Shown here one piece after another: positions 38,222-48,276 of a stretch of 64,000 bases of DNA. Origin of the DNA: an uncultured Gellertiella sp. Its GTDB lineage: Bacteria; Pseudomonadota; Alphaproteobacteria; Rhizobiales; Rhizobiaceae. The DNA is taken from assembly GCF_963457605.1 (NCBI RefSeq), contig NZ_OY735139.1, positions 2,074,501 to 2,138,500 of the forward strand, written 5' to 3'. Numbering within the stretch: the stretch's first letter is position 1; each line of letters opens with the position of its first letter. The translations under genes and the position numbers were made by a program. Under the pieces are notes generated by a model, which worked only from the letters and a program-made list of their open reading frames with translations, searched no databases and had not been told where the DNA came from.

Positions 38222-40123
38222 TCCGTGGCCGTGAGCCTTCAGATGGCCGGTTATTTCATCGAGGATCGCGGGATCGTCGATGGTGGCGGGCATCTTCCAT
38301 GGCAGGCCGTCGGCGATCTTCTGCATCGTGCCGCGCAGGATCTTGCCGGAGCGGGTCTTCGGCAGCCGCTCGACGATCATCACCGTCTTGAAGGCGGCGA
38401 CCGGGCCGATTTCATCGCGCACCAGATTGACGATTTCCTTCTTGATCAGCTCCGCATCGCGGGTCACCCGGTTCTTCAGCACCAGGAAGCCGCAGGGGAT
38501 CTGGCCCTTGAGCTCATCGGCAATGCCGATGACGGCGCATTCGGCGACATCGGGATGCATGGCGCAGACCTCTTCCATCGCACCCGTCGACAACCGGTGG
38601 CCGGCGCAGTTGATGATGTCATCGGTGCGGGCCATGATGAAGAGATAGCCATCCTCATCCATGTAGCCGGCATCCGCCGTCTTGTAATAGCCCGGGAACT
38701 CCTGAAGGCAGGAGGTGCGGAACCGCTCGTCGGCATTCCAGAAGGTGACAAGACAGCCTGGCGGCAGCGGCATCTGCACCACGACATTGCCGAGGGTGCC
38801 GGCGGAGACCGGATGGCCCTCATCATCAACCACACTGATCTTGTAGCCGGGTACCGCCACCGAAGGCGACCCGTATTTGACCGGCAGAAGACCGAGACCA
38901 ACCGGATTGCAAGCCATCGGCCAGCCGGTTTCCGTCTGCCACCAATGGTCGATTACCGGCACCTTCAGCATCCGTTCGGCCCATTTGATGGTTTCGGGAT
39001 CGGCCCGTTCACCGGCCAGGAACAGGGTGCGAAAACCGGAAAGATCATATTTCGCTACGAAATCGCCGTCTGGATCGTCACGGCGAATGGCGCGGAAGGC
39101 GGTCGGTGCGGTGAACAGGGCCTTGACATTGTGTTCGGAAACAACCCGCCAGAAGGTGCCGGCATCCGGCGTGCCGACCGGCTTTCCTTCGAAGATCACC
39201 GTGGTGTTTCCGGCCAGCAGCGGGCCATAGACGATATAGGAATGGCCAACGACCCAGCCAATATCGGAGGCCGCCCAGAAGACCTCGCCGGGATCGACGC
39301 CATAGAGGTTCTTCATCGACCATTGCAGGGCGACCATGTGGCCGCCATTGTCGCGCACCACGCCCTTCGGCTGACCGGTGGTGCCTGACGTATAGAGGAT
39401 ATAGAGCGGATCGGTCGCCTTGACCGGGACGCAAGGGGGTGCTGACCCCTTTGCGCGCTCGGCACCGACAGCTGTTTCATAGTCAACATCCCGGCCCGCA
39501 TGCAGCGGCGCATGCAGCTGGTCACGCTGGTAGATCAGGCAATGGTCGGGCTTGTGGACCGCCATGTCGACAGCATGGTCGAGCAGCGGCTTGTAGGCAA
39601 CGGTGCGGCCCGGCTCCAGGCCACAGCTCGCCGAAATCACCAGCTTGGCCCTGCAATCGTCAATGCGGGTGGCGAGTTCATGGGCGGCAAAGCCGCCGAA
39701 CACCACGGAATGCACCGCGCCGATGCGGGCGCAGGCGAGCATCGAGAACACCGCCTGCGGGATCATCGGCATGTAGATGATGACGCGGTCACCCTTTTCG
39801 ACGCCGAGCCCGGTCAGTGCGGCAGCAATCGCCTGCACTTCCTTCAGAACGGCACCGTAAGTCCAGGCGGTCTTCTCGCCGGTCATCGGGCTGTCGTAAA
39901 TGACGGCGTTCTGGTCGGCCCGACCTCCTTCGACATGCCGGTCGAGGCAATTATGGCAGGTATTGGTCTCGCCATCCGGGAACCAGCGCCCATAGACCCC
40001 GGATGCCGCATCGAAAATCGTCTCCGGCTTGCGGAACCAGTGAATGGCTTCCGCTTGCGCCTTCCAGAAGGCATCCGGATCTGCCGTCCAGGCGGCATAG
40101 GTCTCTTTGTACAGGCTTTGCAT
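38219..40123 (-). CDS. prpE: Propionyl-CoA synthetase
   Basis: 634 residues, AMP-forming acyl-CoA synthetase. PrpE-type features: SLYKETYAAWTADPDAFW at the N-terminus, YILYTSGTTGQPKGVVRDNG, WWQTETGWPM, and [12 protein letters not shown] with the conserved Lys near residue 593. It differs from acs in length and in the NCAGHRLSTGAMEE segment typical of PrpE. Start at ATG 40123. The stop codon TAG is formed by the first bases of repeat copy 3. Confidence 0.93.
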   Translation of the reverse strand: MQSLYKETYAAWTADPDAFWKAQAEAIHWFRKPETIFDAASGVYGRWFPDGETNTCHNCLDRHVEGGRADQNAVIYDSPMTGEKTAWTYGAVLKEVQAIAAALTGLGVEKGDRVIIYMPMIPQAVFSMLACARIGAVHSVVFGGFAAHELATRIDDCRAKLVISASCGLEPGRTVAYKPLLDHAVDMAVHKPDHCLIYQRDQLHAPLHAGRDVDYETAVGAERAKGSAPPCVPVKATDPLYILYTSGTTGQPKGVVRDNGGHMVALQWSMKNLYGVDPGEVFWAASDIGWVVGHSYIVYGPLLAGNTTVIFEGKPVGTPDAGTFWRVVSEHNVKALFTAPTAFRAIRRDDPDGDFVAKYDLSGFRTLFLAGERADPETIKWAERMLKVPVIDHWWQTETGWPMACNPVGLGLLPVKYGSPSVAVPGYKISVVDDEGHPVSAGTLGNVVVQMPLPPGCLVTFWNADERFRTSCLQEFPGYYKTADAGYMDEDGYLFIMARTDDIINCAGHRLSTGAMEEVCAMHPDVAECAVIGIADELKGQIPCGFLVLKNRVTRDAELIKKEIVNLVRDEIGPVAAFKTVMIVERLPKTRSGKILRGTMQKIADGLPWKMPATIDDPAILDEITGHLKAHGHG

Positions 40124-40367
40124 TCATTCCTCCCCGAATGGGTATACCCGGCACCACGTGCCGGTCGCGATTTTGGCGACGGGCGACCGGTCCGGCCGAC
40201 CGCCGTCCCGGGGGACACGTGCAATCCCCTGCGGCAGGCGACAACGGGCGGAAAGGCCTCCTGTCATTCGCGCGGGAATTTACAGAGGAAAGCAGCGGGA
40301 TGGAAAGCCATACTAAAGCCGAAAACATGGAAATTCGCGACGTGGCCATTCCGGCCTGGCTACAGGA

Positions 40368-40381
40368 TTGACAATTATCAC
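40368..40381 (+). promoter_or_regulatory. FNR/FixK-like site upstream of the four-helix membrane protein
   Basis: TTGAC-AATT-ATCAC matches the rhizobial anaerobox TTGAY-N4-RTCAA at nine of ten half-site positions, 42 bp before the start. A TATAAT follows at 40386. The rest of the 299-bp gap to prpE shows no gene. The assignment rests on sequence match alone. Confidence 0.4.
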
Positions 40382-40422
40382 TAAGTATAATCATTTTTTC
40401 CCGCTATCTGGGAGGGACTTAT

Positions 40423-40794
40423 ATGAACATGCTTGCACGCAGCTGCTGGATCACAGCACCGCTTTATGCGCTCGGGGGAATGGGATTCGGCATCTGGATG
40501 TCGGTGACCACCCAGTTTCAATATGCGCCGGCTCACGCCCATCTCAACCTTCTCGGCTGGGCGTCGATGGCGCTGTTCGGGGCCTATTACTCGATTTTCC
40601 AGGACGCGGCAGCGTCCATGCTCGCACGGGTTCAGGTCGGACTGATGCATCTCGGCACGATCCTGATGTTTCCCGGCGTCATCATGGCTGTCAATCAGGC
40701 AGGCGACGGCCTTGCCAAGGCGGGCTCGTCTCTTGCCATCCTCTCGATGCTGCTGTTTGCCTATATCGCGGCAACCACCAGCGGTCGGCAGTAG
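40423..40794 (+). CDS. Small membrane protein with heme-copper-oxidase-like HAHLNLLGW motif
   Basis: 123 residues with four predicted membrane helices. The segment APAHAHLNLLGWASMALFG has His residues arranged as in subunit I-like proteins of the cytochrome oxidase/NnrS group, and a second His is in LMHLGTIL. Homologs are often labelled cytochrome oxidase-like without evidence. GGGAGGG ribosome site 8 bp before ATG. Convergent with yggS. An upstream FNR-like site hints at control by oxygen. Confidence 0.7.
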   Translation: MNMLARSCWITAPLYALGGMGFGIWMSVTTQFQYAPAHAHLNLLGWASMALFGAYYSIFQDAAASMLARVQVGLMHLGTILMFPGVIMAVNQAGDGLAKAGSSLAILSMLLFAYIAATTSGRQ

Positions 40795-40800
40795 CAAACC

Positions 40801-41460
40801 CTATCGGGTGCCGAAAATCGCCGAGCCAACGCGCACGCTGGTGGCCCCGAAGGCAATGGCCGTGTCGTAATCGCCGGACATGCCCATCGACAGCTTTTCC
40901 ACCCCCGCCTCGGCAGCGAGCTTGCCAAGCAGGGCAAAATGCGGACCGGGATTTTCATCGGCGGGCGGGATGCACATCAGGCCAGCGACTTCGAGCCCCA
41001 GCTCATCCCTGCAGAATCCGGCGAAAGACACGGTATCGTCAGGGGAAATGCCGGCTTTCTGGGGTTCAAGCCCGGTATTGACCTGGATATAGACCGGCAG
41101 ATGCCGGTTCTGTGCCTGCATTTCGGCAGCGAGCGCGCGGGCAATCTTTTCCCGGTCGACGGTTTCGATCACGTCGAACAACGCCACCGCATCCGCCGCC
41201 TTGTTGGATTGCAGCGGCCCGATCAGATGCAGCTCGATGCCATCGGTCTCAGCCTTCAGCTGCGGCCACTTGCCCTGGCTTTCCTGCACCCGGTTTTCCC
41301 CGAAAACCCGCTGTCCGGCGGTGATGACGGGCCGGATATCGTCGGTATCAAAGGTCTTCGATACCGCCACCAGCGTCACGGCCCCTTCGGGCCGACGGGC
41401 CTCTGCGGTTGCGGCAGCAATGCGGGCGCGAACATCGTTCAGGCGGGACTGGACTGGCAT
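40801..41460 (-). CDS. YggS-family PLP-binding protein
   Basis: 219 residues, single alanine-racemase-like TIM barrel. The PLP-lysine is in VTLVAVSKTF near residue 35, with VFGENRVQES, HLIGPLQSNK, and SMGMSGDYDTAI near the C-terminus. Family members (PLPHP) control PLP pools and lack known enzymatic activity. Confidence 0.92.
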   Translation of the reverse strand: MPVQSRLNDVRARIAAATAEARRPEGAVTLVAVSKTFDTDDIRPVITAGQRVFGENRVQESQGKWPQLKAETDGIELHLIGPLQSNKAADAVALFDVIETVDREKIARALAAEMQAQNRHLPVYIQVNTGLEPQKAGISPDDTVSFAGFCRDELGLEVAGLMCIPPADENPGPHFALLGKLAAEAGVEKLSMGMSGDYDTAIAFGATSVRVGSAIFGTR

Positions 41461-41659
41461 TTCTTCCTCCGGAGTGTCATGGCGCGGACAGGCTGTCAGT
41501 AAACCGCGCGACGGGTCTTGCCAAGGCCAGCGCCGCCACGGGCCTGCGGGGAGGGGTCAAAGTTTGGCCGCGAAAGCCGCTAAAACTTGACGCTTGGCCA
41601 CTTTCGTGGTGAAGGTCACGACCAATTCTTCCCCTGACTTTCCGGAATATTAGAAGCAG

Positions 41660-44290
41660 ATGGCACCCGAACGTTACAATCCGCGCGACGCAGAACCCCG
41701 CTGGCAGGCAAAGTGGACCGAGAACAAGGTTTTCGAAACGCGAAATGACGATCCGCGCGAGAAATACTATGTGCTGGAGATGTTTCCCTATCCTTCCGGC
41801 CGCATTCACATGGGCCATGTCCGCAATTACGCGATGGGCGATGTGGTGGCGCGCTACAAGCGGGCACGCGGCTACAATGTACTGCATCCGATGGGCTGGG
41901 ACGCCTTCGGCATGCCGGCCGAAAATGCGGCGATGAAGAACAAGGTTCATCCGAAAGAGTGGACCTATGAAAATATCGCCACCATGCGCAGCCAGCTGAA
42001 GAGCATGGGCCTGTCGCTCGACTGGGCGCGGGAATTTGCCACCTGCGACGTGGACTACTACCAGCGCCAGCAGCATCTGTTCCTCGATTTCCTCGAAAAG
42101 GGTCTGGTTTACCGGAAGAATTCCAAGGTCAACTGGGATCCGGAGGACATGACGGTACTTGCCAACGAGCAGGTGATCGACGGCCGTGGCTGGCGGTCCG
42201 GCGCGCTGGTGGAACAGCGCGAATTGACGCAATGGTTCTTCAAGATCACCGATTTCAGCCAGGACCTGCTGGATTCGCTGGACACGCTCGACCAGTGGCC
42301 GGAAAAGGTCCGGCTGATGCAGAAGAACTGGATCGGCCGTTCGGAAGGCATGACCATCCGCTGGGATCTGGTTCCCGACGCAAAGGCAGCGGGGATCGAC
42401 GAGGTTATGGTCTATACGACCCGGCCTGATACGCTCTATGGCGCCTCCTTCCTGGCGATTGCCGCCGATCATCCGCTGGCGCGGGCGGTTGCAGCTGGCA
42501 GCAACGCCATCCATGATTTTTGCGAGGAGACCCGCCGGGCGGGCACCTCACTGGCGGCTCTGGAAACGGCGGAGAAGAAGGGCATCGACACCGGCCTCAA
42601 GGTGCGTCATCCGCTGGATCCCGCGTGGGAACTGCCTGTTTTCATCGCCAATTTCGTGCTGATGGACTATGGCACCGGGGCGATCTTCGGCTGCCCCTCC
42701 GGTGACCAGCGCGACCTTGATTTTGCCCGCAAATATGATCTGCCGGTGGTGCCGGTGGTGATGCCTGCCGGTGGCGAGGCCGCGAGCTTCACCATTGCCG
42801 ACGAAGCCTATGTCGGCGATGGCGTGATGATCAATTCCCGCGATCTGGATGGTCTGTCGACAGACCAGGCCTTCGACAAGGTTGCCACGCGCCTCTCGGC
42901 CCAGTCGCTCCGCGATGCGCCGCAGGGCGAACGCAAGGTCAATTTCCGCCTCCGCGACTGGGGCATTTCCCGCCAGCGCTACTGGGGTTGCCCGATCCCG
43001 GTCATCCACTGTGAAGCCTGCGGCGTCGTTGCGGTGCCGAAGACGGACCTGCCCGTCCGCCTGCCTGATGACGTGACCTTCGACAAGCCGGGCAATCCGC
43101 TCGACCGTCATCCGACCTGGCGGCATGTGGCTTGCCCTGAATGCGGCAAACCGGCCCGGCGTGAAACTGACACGATGGACACATTTGTCGATTCCAGCTG
43201 GTATTTCGCCCGCTTCACCGCGCCCTGGGAGGACAATCCGACCGATCCGGCGGCGGCCAACAGCTGGCTGCCGGTCGATCAATATATTGGCGGTATCGAA
43301 CATGCGATCCTGCATCTGCTCTATTCGCGCTTCTTCACCCGCGCCATGCAGGCGACCGGCCATCTGGACCTGAAGGAGCCGTTCAAGGGCCTGTTCACTC
43401 AAGGCATGGTCGTGCATGAAACCTACAGCCGCGGCGAGGGGCTGACCCGGGAATGGGTCGCGCCCGCCGATTTGAGGATCGACGAGATTGACGGCCAGCG
43501 CCGGGCCTTCCTGCTCACCTCCAGCGAAGAGGTAAAGATCGGCTCCATCGAGAAGATGTCGAAGTCGAAGAAGAATGTCGTCGACCCCGATGACATCATC
43601 GCCTCCTATGGCGCCGATACCGCGCGGTTCTTCGTGCTCTCCGATTCGCCGCCTGATCGGGACGTGATCTGGTCGGAATCCGGCGTCGAAGGCGCGCATC
43701 GCTTCGTACAGCGGGTCTGGCGGCTGATTTCGGAAGCCGCAAGCGCGCTGTCTGATATCACGCCGGTGGCAGGCCTTGACGGTGAGGCGCTGGCGATTTC
43801 CCAGATCGCCCACAGGACCCTGAAGGCGGTGCAGGGTGATTACGACAAGCTCGCCTTCAACAAGGCGGTTGCCCGGATCTACGAACTGGTCAATACGCTC
43901 GCCGGGCCCCTGACATCGGCTGCCGCAGGCACTGCCGATACCCAGACCCGTGCAGCGCTGCGCGAGGCCGCGCAGATCCTGATCCAGCTCGTCGCCCCCA
44001 TGACCCCGCATCTCGCTGAGGAATGCTGGACCGTTCTGGGCAATGCAGGCCTGGTTGCCGAGGCCACCTGGCCTGGCTATCTCGACAGTCTGGTGGCCGA
44101 CAATGAAGTTACGCTGCCCGTGCAGATCAACGGCAAGAAGCGGGCTGAATTGACAATTTCCCGCGACGCAGACCAGAATGCGGTGACTGCCGCCGTGCTG
44201 GCGCTGGCTCCGGTGCAGATCGCCCTGGATGGCAAAGCCCCTAAGAAAGTCATCGTGGTTCCGCAAAGGATTGTGAACATTGTCGTTTGA
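41660..44290 (+). CDS. leuS: Leucyl-tRNA synthetase
   Basis: 876 residues. Class I synthetase: the HIGH motif is HMGH near residue 50, with [12 protein letters not shown], the KMSKS motif KMSKSKKN near residue 632, and an editing domain (residues about 230-420) containing the [12 protein letters not shown] segment. ATG 41660 follows an AAGCAG stretch. First gene of leuS-lptE-holA. The 199-bp upstream gap shows a possible CTTGAC element near 41586. Confidence 0.97.
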   Translation: MAPERYNPRDAEPRWQAKWTENKVFETRNDDPREKYYVLEMFPYPSGRIHMGHVRNYAMGDVVARYKRARGYNVLHPMGWDAFGMPAENAAMKNKVHPKEWTYENIATMRSQLKSMGLSLDWAREFATCDVDYYQRQQHLFLDFLEKGLVYRKNSKVNWDPEDMTVLANEQVIDGRGWRSGALVEQRELTQWFFKITDFSQDLLDSLDTLDQWPEKVRLMQKNWIGRSEGMTIRWDLVPDAKAAGIDEVMVYTTRPDTLYGASFLAIAADHPLARAVAAGSNAIHDFCEETRRAGTSLAALETAEKKGIDTGLKVRHPLDPAWELPVFIANFVLMDYGTGAIFGCPSGDQRDLDFARKYDLPVVPVVMPAGGEAASFTIADEAYVGDGVMINSRDLDGLSTDQAFDKVATRLSAQSLRDAPQGERKVNFRLRDWGISRQRYWGCPIPVIHCEACGVVAVPKTDLPVRLPDDVTFDKPGNPLDRHPTWRHVACPECGKPARRETDTMDTFVDSSWYFARFTAPWEDNPTDPAAANSWLPVDQYIGGIEHAILHLLYSRFFTRAMQATGHLDLKEPFKGLFTQGMVVHETYSRGEGLTREWVAPADLRIDEIDGQRRAFLLTSSEEVKIGSIEKMSKSKKNVVDPDDIIASYGADTARFFVLSDSPPDRDVIWSESGVEGAHRFVQRVWRLISEAASALSDITPVAGLDGEALAISQIAHRTLKAVQGDYDKLAFNKAVARIYELVNTLAGPLTSAAAGTADTQTRAALREAAQILIQLVAPMTPHLAEECWTVLGNAGLVAEATWPGYLDSLVADNEVTLPVQINGKKRAELTISRDADQNAVTAAVLALAPVQIALDGKAPKKVIVVPQRIVNIVV

Positions 44291-44816
44291 CCGAAAGACC
44301 TCCCGGCATGCCCATCCCATGGCGCGCGCCTTCACGTTCGTTGCGACACTTGGCGCGATCCTGCTGCTCGCCAGTTGCCAGGTCCGCCCGCTCTATGACA
44401 CCGCAGGCCTCACCCAGTCGCAACTCGGCAAGATCGCCTTTTCCGAGGCGACAGGCCGGGTGGAACAGCTGGTGCGCAACCAGCTGATATTCATGACTTC
44501 AGGCGGGGCAGGGGAGGCGGAGCAGGCCGATTATAATGTCACCCTGAGCGCGTCGAGCAGCGTTGCAAATGTTCTCCTGATCGATTCTTCCGATACGGCC
44601 CGGGCCGGGCAGGTGACCGTGCGTGCCACCTATCAACTGGTGCGCAACAGTGACCAGCAGGTGCTGAAATCCGGCACCCGCTCCTCCACAGCCCTGGTTG
44701 ATTTCTCCATCCAGGAATTTTCCAAGATCAGGGCAATTCGCGATGCGGAGAACCGGGCGGCACGGGAGGCAGCCGAACTGGTGCGCGCCGATCTTGCCGT
44801 TGCCCTCTCGCATTAA
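44280..44816 (+). CDS. lptE: LPS assembly lipoprotein LptE
   Basis: 178 residues. Outer-membrane lipoprotein partner of LptD in lipopolysaccharide export. A hydrophobic stretch ends in the lipobox LLAS-C (Cys33), followed by QVRPLYD, common in rhizobial LptE. Start uncertain: TTG 44280 overlaps the leuS stop and has AAAGGA at 9 bp; ATG 44319 has no ribosome site. Between leuS and holA, the conserved order for this locus. Confidence 0.85.
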   Translation: MSFDRKTSRHAHPMARAFTFVATLGAILLLASCQVRPLYDTAGLTQSQLGKIAFSEATGRVEQLVRNQLIFMTSGGAGEAEQADYNVTLSASSSVANVLLIDSSDTARAGQVTVRATYQLVRNSDQQVLKSGTRSSTALVDFSIQEFSKIRAIRDAENRAAREAAELVRADLAVALSH

Positions 44817-44824
44817 CGCCAGCG

Positions 44825-45862
44825 ATGACCGAGATCAAATCGCACGAATTTGACGGCTTCCTGCAACGCAAGCCGCTCGCCTACCGGATATTCGTGATTT
44901 ATGGCCCGGATCGCGGGCTGGTCTCCGAACGCGCCCTTGATATTGCCCGTGCCACCGGCATCGCACTGGATGACCCTTTCTCGGTGATCCGCATGGACGC
45001 GGGCGATCTTTCCTCCGCACCGGGGCTGATCATCGAAGAGATGCAGTCACTCGGGCTTTTCGGCGGTGACCGCCTGGTCTGGATCAAGGGTGCCGCCAAT
45101 GAAAAGGCACTGGTTGACAGCCTGCAGGTCCTGTCCGCGTCAACCATCGAGGGCAGTTGCCTGATTGTCGAAGCGGGCGACCTCAAGAAGGGGGTCGGAA
45201 CCCGGAAAATAGCCGACAGCGCCCGTTCGATTGCCAGCATAGCCTGCTATGGCGACGACCAGCGGGCGTTGAACGGGTTGATCGATGCCGAGCTTGGCCA
45301 ATCCGGCCTGCGCATCACGCCCAGCGCTCGTGCGCTGCTGCTCGACTGCCTTGGCGGAGACCGCATTGCCTCACGCGGCGAAATTCGCAAGCTCGCCCTC
45401 TACTGTCTGGGCGAGGGCACGATTGACGAGAAGCATGTTGAGGACATTATCGGTGATGCCAGCGCCGTCTCGACCGATGACGCGGTGGATGCCATTCTCA
45501 GCGGTGACAAGCAGGCCTTTCTGCATGCCTGCGACAAGATCATCCATTCCAAAACGCCGCTGTTCCTTGTGTTGCAGGGCTGCCTGCGGCAATTCCAGCT
45601 GATGGACGTGATGCGCAGCGAAATGGATGAGAAGAAGCTGCCTGCAGCCCAGGTCATGCAGACAATGGGACGCCACATTCATTTCAGGCGCAAACCGGTG
45701 ATCGAACGGGCTTTGAAGGCCTGGACAGGGCCCGCCATCGGCCGGGAGATGAACCGCATTCAGGCGGCGATCTTCCAGAGCCGCCAGCGTCAGTCACTCG
45801 AGGAGAGCATCGCGCTGCACACACTGCTGTCCACCACGCTCCAATCCGCACGGCGGCCCTGA
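44825..45862 (+). CDS. holA: DNA polymerase III delta subunit
   Basis: 345 residues, clamp-loader delta. The N-terminal segment YRIFVIYGPDRGLVSERA and the domain order of HolA are visible: AAA-like domain, lid, and C-terminal collar helices (RQFQLMDVM...RALKAWTG). Eight bp after lptE, so co-transcribed. Converges with parB 20 bp away. Confidence 0.92.
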   Translation: MTEIKSHEFDGFLQRKPLAYRIFVIYGPDRGLVSERALDIARATGIALDDPFSVIRMDAGDLSSAPGLIIEEMQSLGLFGGDRLVWIKGAANEKALVDSLQVLSASTIEGSCLIVEAGDLKKGVGTRKIADSARSIASIACYGDDQRALNGLIDAELGQSGLRITPSARALLLDCLGGDRIASRGEIRKLALYCLGEGTIDEKHVEDIIGDASAVSTDDAVDAILSGDKQAFLHACDKIIHSKTPLFLVLQGCLRQFQLMDVMRSEMDEKKLPAAQVMQTMGRHIHFRRKPVIERALKAWTGPAIGREMNRIQAAIFQSRQRQSLEESIALHTLLSTTLQSARRP

Positions 45863-45882
45863 TGCGACGGTTTCAGCCCATC

Positions 45883-46764
45883 CTATCGGCGTTCAAGCAG
45901 TCGGCAAATATCTTCGAGCTGCTCCAGAGAACGGTAGGAAATGCGCACGCTGCCGGAGCTTCCCTTATGCGTGATGGCCACATCAAGGCCAAGCGCATCC
46001 GACAATGTCCGCTCCAGCGCCAGCGTGTCGGAATCCTTTTCCTCCCGACGTGGGCGGCTTTCCCCCGCATTGAGGCCCTTGATGTCATTTTGCGCCAGCC
46101 GCTCGGTATCGCGAACCGACAGTCCCTTGGCTACAATGGTCTTTGCCAGTGCCGCCGGGTCGGATGTCGGCACCAGGGCGCGGGCATGGCCCGCTGACAG
46201 CGACCCCTGCGACACCAGATCCTTGACGGAATCCGGCAGTTTCAGCAGTCGCAGGCTGTTTGCCACGTGGCTGCGGCTCTTGCCGATGATTTCGCCGAGG
46301 TCATTCTGGGTATAGCCATGATCGGAGATCAGCTGCTCATAACCCATTGCTTCTTCGAGGGGATTGAGATCTGCCCGCTGTACGTTTTCAACAATGGCGA
46401 TCTCGAGCGCGGTGCGGTCATCCACATCCCGGACGATAACCGGGACCTCGACAAAACCCGCGAGCTGCGCGGCACGCCAGCGCCGCTCGCCGGCTATGAT
46501 TTCGTAGCTGTTTTGCCCGAGCGTCCTAACAACTACCGGCTGCACAATTCCATGCTGGCGGATCGAGCTGGCGAGGTCCTGCAATTCCGCTTCATCGAAA
46601 TAACGCCGTGGGTTACGGGGGTTACGGGTGATATATTCAATTGGAACGAGTCGATCCGGATTGACGCTTGAGCGCGTCGCATCCGCCACCAGGGGTTGAT
46701 CCATCTCGCCGATGAGCGCGGCAAGACCGCGCCCGAGGCGTCGTTTGGAAAGATCGTCGTTCAT
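45883..46764 (-). CDS. parB: Chromosome-partitioning protein ParB
   Basis: 293 residues. Binds parS and, as a CTP-dependent clamp, spreads on nearby DNA. The N-terminus RRLGRGLAALIGE is typical of chromosomal ParB. The CTP-binding motifs NPRR (51-54) and GERRWRA (92-98) are present, followed by the parS-binding HTH (YTQNDLGEIIGKSRSHVANSL-like) and a C-terminal dimerisation domain. Pairs with the adjacent parA upstream. Confidence 0.97.
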   Translation of the reverse strand: MNDDLSKRRLGRGLAALIGEMDQPLVADATRSSVNPDRLVPIEYITRNPRNPRRYFDEAELQDLASSIRQHGIVQPVVVRTLGQNSYEIIAGERRWRAAQLAGFVEVPVIVRDVDDRTALEIAIVENVQRADLNPLEEAMGYEQLISDHGYTQNDLGEIIGKSRSHVANSLRLLKLPDSVKDLVSQGSLSAGHARALVPTSDPAALAKTIVAKGLSVRDTERLAQNDIKGLNAGESRPRREEKDSDTLALERTLSDALGLDVAITHKGSSGSVRISYRSLEQLEDICRLLERR

Positions 46765-46826
46765 CGAATTACCTCACTCCTGTCACAAAATCATCGCGCG
46801 GTGGCTGAACCAAACCGCCTTCGCCT

Positions 46827-47621
46827 TCAGGCGGCTTTGCGCTGCCGCTCCCGCTGGATCACTTCAGAGGCCAATTGCAGATAGGCCTGACTGCCGGCGC
46901 ATTTCAGATCATAGAGGATAGCAGGCTTGCCGTAAGAGGGCGCTTCCGAAACCCGCACATTGCGGGGGATCAGGGTATGATAGACCTTCTCACCGAGATG
47001 CATCCGGACATCATTGACAACCTGCTGCGCCAGATTGTTGCGGGAATCGAACATTGTCAGCACGATACCCTGGATATCCAGGGTGGGATTCACGGTCCGG
47101 CGTACCTGATCGACGGTCTCCAGCAGTTGGCTGAGTCCTTCCAGCGCAAAGAACTCGCATTGCAGCGGCACCAGCACCGAATGGGCTGCAGCCATGGCGT
47201 TCATCGTCAACAGGTTGAAGGACGGGGGGCAATCGACAAGGATATAGCCGTAGCTCTGCGCATCGGCACTCTGCAGCGCCCTTTTCAGCCGGAACACCCG
47301 ATCCGCCTGACTGGCAATCTCCATCTCCAGACCAAGCAGATCCATGGTCGAGGGAATGATTGACAGGTTGGGCACCGCCGTCGGTACCGCCGTTTCACCG
47401 ACCGTAGATGCACCGACAAGCACATCATAGGAGGAATGCAGGCGGTTTTTGCGATCTATGCCGAGCCCGGTGCTGGCATTGCCCTGCGGATCGAGATCGA
47501 TGATCAGCACCCGTTCCCCAATGGCCGCGAGCGCCGTCGCCAGATTGATGGCGGTTGTCGTCTTGCCGACCCCGCCTTTCTGATTGGCGATGGTTATAAT
47601 CCGGTTTTTCTCCGTGCGCAT
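46827..47621 (-). CDS. parA: Chromosome-partitioning ATPase ParA (Soj)
   Basis: 264 residues. Deviant Walker A KGGVGKTT (residues 15-22), VLIIDLDPQGNAST, and ILVDCPPS. Moves ParB-parS complexes. Its ATG directly follows the rsmG stop with no gap, so translation is probably coupled. A DnaA-box-like TTATCCACC covers this junction. Confidence 0.97.
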   Translation of the reverse strand: MRTEKNRIITIANQKGGVGKTTTAINLATALAAIGERVLIIDLDPQGNASTGLGIDRKNRLHSSYDVLVGASTVGETAVPTAVPNLSIIPSTMDLLGLEMEIASQADRVFRLKRALQSADAQSYGYILVDCPPSFNLLTMNAMAAAHSVLVPLQCEFFALEGLSQLLETVDQVRRTVNPTLDIQGIVLTMFDSRNNLAQQVVNDVRMHLGEKVYHTLIPRNVRVSEAPSYGKPAILYDLKCAGSQAYLQLASEVIQRERQRKAA

Positions 47622-48254
47622 TTATCCACCTGAGCGTTGTTCAGTGCTTCGAAGATTGGTCAATTCCAGAATGACGGAATCCGGCTCGACTTTACTGCGA
47701 TGTCTTACCAGATCGAACTGCCAACGACCACGGGCTTTGTCGATCTCCGCCTGGTAATCCCGGCCTTTGTGGAAATAGGCGACGGCCTCAGGCCTGTTTT
47801 CCATCCACGGGCGGCTGAAGGCACAGAGATGGTCAAGATCGGCAATCGCCCGTGCAGAAATTGCGTCCACGGCAGGGACATCGCCGATAACGTCATCGAT
47901 GCGCTTGTTGTGGATTGTTGCCCGTGCACCGGTTTCCGTGATCGCCACCCGGAGGAAGGCCGCCTTCTTCTGGTTACTTTCCACCAGATGTACCCAGCCA
48001 TTCCCCAATTCCTTGAGCAGGATCGCGGTGATAATCCCCGGAAATCCACCGCCGCTACCAAAGTCAATCCATGTCAGGGGTTTTGGTTGCAATTGAAACA
48101 GTTGCGCACTGTCGGCAATATGCCTTTGCCAAAGCTGTTCCCTGGTCGAGGGGGCAATGAGATTGATGGTTCGCGCCCATTTCTGGAACAGGGCAGCAAA
48201 ATGCTCAAGCGCCTCTTGTGTTTCACGTGAAACACGCTGGCCGTTTAATTGCAT
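47622..48254 (-). CDS. rsmG: 16S rRNA (guanine-527-N7) methyltransferase
   Basis: 210 residues. SAM motif [13 protein letters not shown], then [13 protein letters not shown]. Methylates G527 of 16S rRNA. I chose the ATG at 48254 (22 bp after mnmG); an upstream ATG at 48302 overlaps mnmG and has no spaced ribosome site. The N-terminal RVSRETQE residues are encoded by a parS site. Confidence 0.93.
   Translation of the reverse strand: MQLNGQRVSRETQEALEHFAALFQKWARTINLIAPSTREQLWQRHIADSAQLFQLQPKPLTWIDFGSGGGFPGIITAILLKELGNGWVHLVESNQKKAAFLRVAITETGARATIHNKRIDDVIGDVPAVDAISARAIADLDHLCAFSRPWMENRPEAVAYFHKGRDYQAEIDKARGRWQFDLVRHRSKVEPDSVILELTNLRSTEQRSGG
48219..48234. promoter_or_regulatory. parS site inside rsmG
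   Basis: Perfect 16-mer TGTTTCACGTGAAACA, the ParB-binding consensus, within the 5' part of rsmG. It is 1.5 kb from parB and about 6.8 kb from the proposed origin. Confidence 0.95.
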
Positions 48255-48276
48255 GGTCAGACTCTTTTCTGGTGTA

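Noticed and set aside
40368-40391. TTGACA and TATAAT as a sigma-70-type promoter
   Set aside because: The spacer is only 12 bases, too short for a standard promoter; the first hexamer fits better as part of an FNR-like site.
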